From NCBI GenBank assembly GCA_027486795.1, contig JAIXOI010000042.1, positions 1 through 64,000 of the forward strand: a stretch of DNA of 64,000 nucleotides, written 5' to 3'. Source of the DNA: Sphingobacteriales bacterium (lineage in GTDB: Bacteria; Bacteroidota; Bacteroidia; Chitinophagales; CAIOSU01). This document shows positions 62,988-64,000 of this stretch, one piece after another; the stretch's first letter is position 1; the number at the start of each line of letters is the position of its first letter. The position numbers and the translations under genes were made by a program. The notes under the pieces were generated by a model. That model made no database searches and was not told the DNA's origin. It saw only the letters and a program-made list of their open reading frames with translations.

Positions 62988-63599
62988 ATGTATTTATCTA
63001 AAACCCCAGCCATTATCCAACAACTTTTCCCCGATCTGCTGTGCAGGGTGCCGGGTGAGGGTAAAGTGGTTTATCTCACCTTCGATGATGGGCCAACCGC
63101 TGGAGTAACTGAGGAGGTGCTGAATGTTTTGGCGCAATATGGGGCCAAGGCTACATTCTTTTGCCTCGGCAGGCAAGTAGTGCAACACCCAGAATTATAT
63201 GCTCGCATATTGATTGAAGGGCACCGCGTAGGTAACCACAGCTATAACCATCCTGATGGTTGGCGCACTGGCACCGAAAATTATTTGCAAGATGTGGCCT
63301 TGGCCGAGCAATCAATAAATACCGATATATACCGTCCCCCATATGGAAGATTAAGGCCTGCACAATACACGGCACTTAAAAGTCGCTTTCGCGTGGTACT
63401 CTGGGATGTAATGCCCGGCGATTTTGACCCGAGCAAAACCCCTAACGATTGTTTCCAAATATTAACCCAACATGTTTCGCCTGGCAGCATTATTGTATTG
63501 CACGACAGCCAAAAAGCCCAACCGCGATTGAAGGAAATATTGCCTAGGTTTTTGGAAGAGTATTCGGCGAATGGGTATGTATTTAAGGCTTTGCCGTGA
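62988..63599 (+). CDS. Polysaccharide deacetylase (NodB family)
   Basis: A 203-residue zinc-dependent deacetylase with no signal peptide. YLTFDDGPTAG gives the catalytic Asp and a metal Asp, GNHSYNH the two metal His residues, RPPYG the third motif and VLHDS the catalytic His. It removes N- or O-acetyl groups from a glycan. Confidence 0.93.
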   Translation: MYLSKTPAIIQQLFPDLLCRVPGEGKVVYLTFDDGPTAGVTEEVLNVLAQYGAKATFFCLGRQVVQHPELYARILIEGHRVGNHSYNHPDGWRTGTENYLQDVALAEQSINTDIYRPPYGRLRPAQYTALKSRFRVVLWDVMPGDFDPSKTPNDCFQILTQHVSPGSIIVLHDSQKAQPRLKEILPRFLEEYSANGYVFKALP

Positions 63600-63621
63600 T
63601 CTCTAGTGCTCGAATGAGCAA

Positions 63622-63652
63622 CCCTCACCTAACCTCTCTCAGAGGGAGAGGG
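63622..63652. repeat. REP-like hairpin CCCTCACCTAACC...GAGAGGGA
   Basis: CCTCTC (63633-63638) and GAGAGG (63646-63651) form a short stem. The word pattern CCCTCACC...GGGAGAGGG recurs as an extragenic repeat in many bacterial genomes. Here it lies after the deacetylase gene. Confidence 0.55.
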
Positions 63653-63682
63653 ACTTACTTGTTTTGATAATCCAATTCAAGC

Positions 63683-63748
63683 AACCAATAACCGATTAAC
63701 CAATCAACCAGTAACCAATAACCAATAACTGATAACCAATCAACCAAA
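63683..63748 (+). repeat. Heptamer array AACCAAT, about nine copies, before tatD-like gene
   Basis: AACCAAT, AACCGAT, AACCAAT, AACCAGT, AACCAAT, AACCAAT, AACTGAT, AACCAAT, AACCAAA, with single extra bases at 63697, 63705 and 63741. It shares its word with the perfect array at 43423-43457 and has the same orientation relative to the next gene. Confidence 0.9.
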
Positions 63749-63753
63749 TTGCA

Positions 63754-63761
63754 TACCTTTG
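63754..63761 (+). promoter_or_regulatory. -7 box of the tatD-like gene
   Basis: TACCTTTG matches TAnnTTTG exactly and lies 10 nt before the ATG at 63772, so the leader would be very short. No TTG at the correct distance was found; the array occupies that site. Confidence 0.45.
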
Positions 63762-63771
63762 CCTGCCTAAC

Positions 63772-64000
63772 ATGATACTGACAGATACACACACACACCT
63801 GTATAGCAACAGATATGATGGCGACCGCGAGGAGATGATACAGCGGGCATTGGATGCAGGTGTTAAACGTTTGTTTTTGCCTAACGTAGATGCAGCTACC
63901 ATACCCGGTATGTTGGATTTGGCGGCCCAGTATCCGCAACACTGTTTCCCGATGATGGGGCTGCACCCCTGCCACGTAAAGGAAGATGTGGAGCAAGAAT
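63772..64000 (+). CDS. TatD-family metal-dependent hydrolase, 5' part
   Basis: ATG 63772 opens a frame that continues past the window (76 residues visible). TDTHTHLY carries the HxH metal motif, and MMGLHPCHVKED is the TatD family segment after strand 3. TatD proteins are DNase or D-amino-acyl-tRNA-type hydrolases. Confidence 0.88.
   Translation, partial: MILTDTHTHLYSNRYDGDREEMIQRALDAGVKRLFLPNVDAATIPGMLDLAAQYPQHCFPMMGLHPCHVKEDVEQE

Overview
The window is chromosomal DNA from a member of the Bacteroidota. This rests on a large secreted modular protein of the kind these bacteria export, a C25 (gingipain-like) peptidase next to a PorV/PorQ-family barrel, an alpha/beta-fused E1 2-oxoacid dehydrogenase, a targeting of queuosine enzyme without zinc cysteines, many small lipoproteins, and promoters of the Bacteroidota type (TTG, about 17-20 nt, TAnnTTTG). 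I cannot name the genus. No rRNA, tRNA, CRISPR array, prophage or insertion sequence was seen.

Layout. 1-4472: the 5' part of a giant minus-strand secreted beta-helix protein that runs off the left edge. 4854-9983: M28 peptidase, a membrane J-domain protein and an M48 lipoprotein. 10124-16983: AcpH-like protein, PorV/PorQ-family barrel and a 1689-residue C25 peptidase. 17192-21164: GMC oxidoreductase, membrane protein, SDR and TetR. 21221-26802: two photolyase/cryptochrome genes, a GlmU-like protein, tpiA, prmA. 26825-33955: a 1619-residue secreted protein, a spermidine-synthase-like methyltransferase and a secreted protein broken by an in-frame TAA. 34020-40637: E1 fusion, MmcQ/YjbR, penicillin acylase family, MaoC-like, small membrane protein. 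40750-45242: MoxR-type AAA ATPase, VWA protein, sodium/solute symporter. 45572-49531: a four-gene metal ABC importer. 49602-55069: DUF427, flavodoxin, ceramidase-like, small lipoproteins, LptG-like, tgt. 55122-64000: glycosyltransferase, ECF sigma factor, rsmG, DinB, PLP enzyme, lipoprotein, outer-membrane protein, fabD, polysaccharide deacetylase and the start of a TatD nuclease.

Two regulatory stories stand out. First, the metal importer is a TroABCD/YtgABCD-type operon whose first permease is fused to a complete DtxR/MntR-type repressor domain, as in chlamydial YtgC-YtgR. A clean promoter in front of the operon is bracketed by inverted copies of TAGTCTAGT. Second, a TetR gene carries TGAAC-N3-GTTCA in the spacer of its own promoter, and the same palindrome lies in the spacer of the promoter of the SDR/membrane-protein operon behind it.

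The most unusual structure is a set of short word-like repeat arrays confined to gene boundaries. Seven- and eight-base units (ACACAAG, AACCAAT, TGATACT, GCACATTG) form arrays, four of the six ending within 5-26 nt of a start codon on the coding strand and one more 23 nt away. A separate AT-rich element of about 40 bp (CATTTTCAAATTTCCAAATT and relatives) abuts the stop codon of four genes, always in the same orientation relative to the gene.
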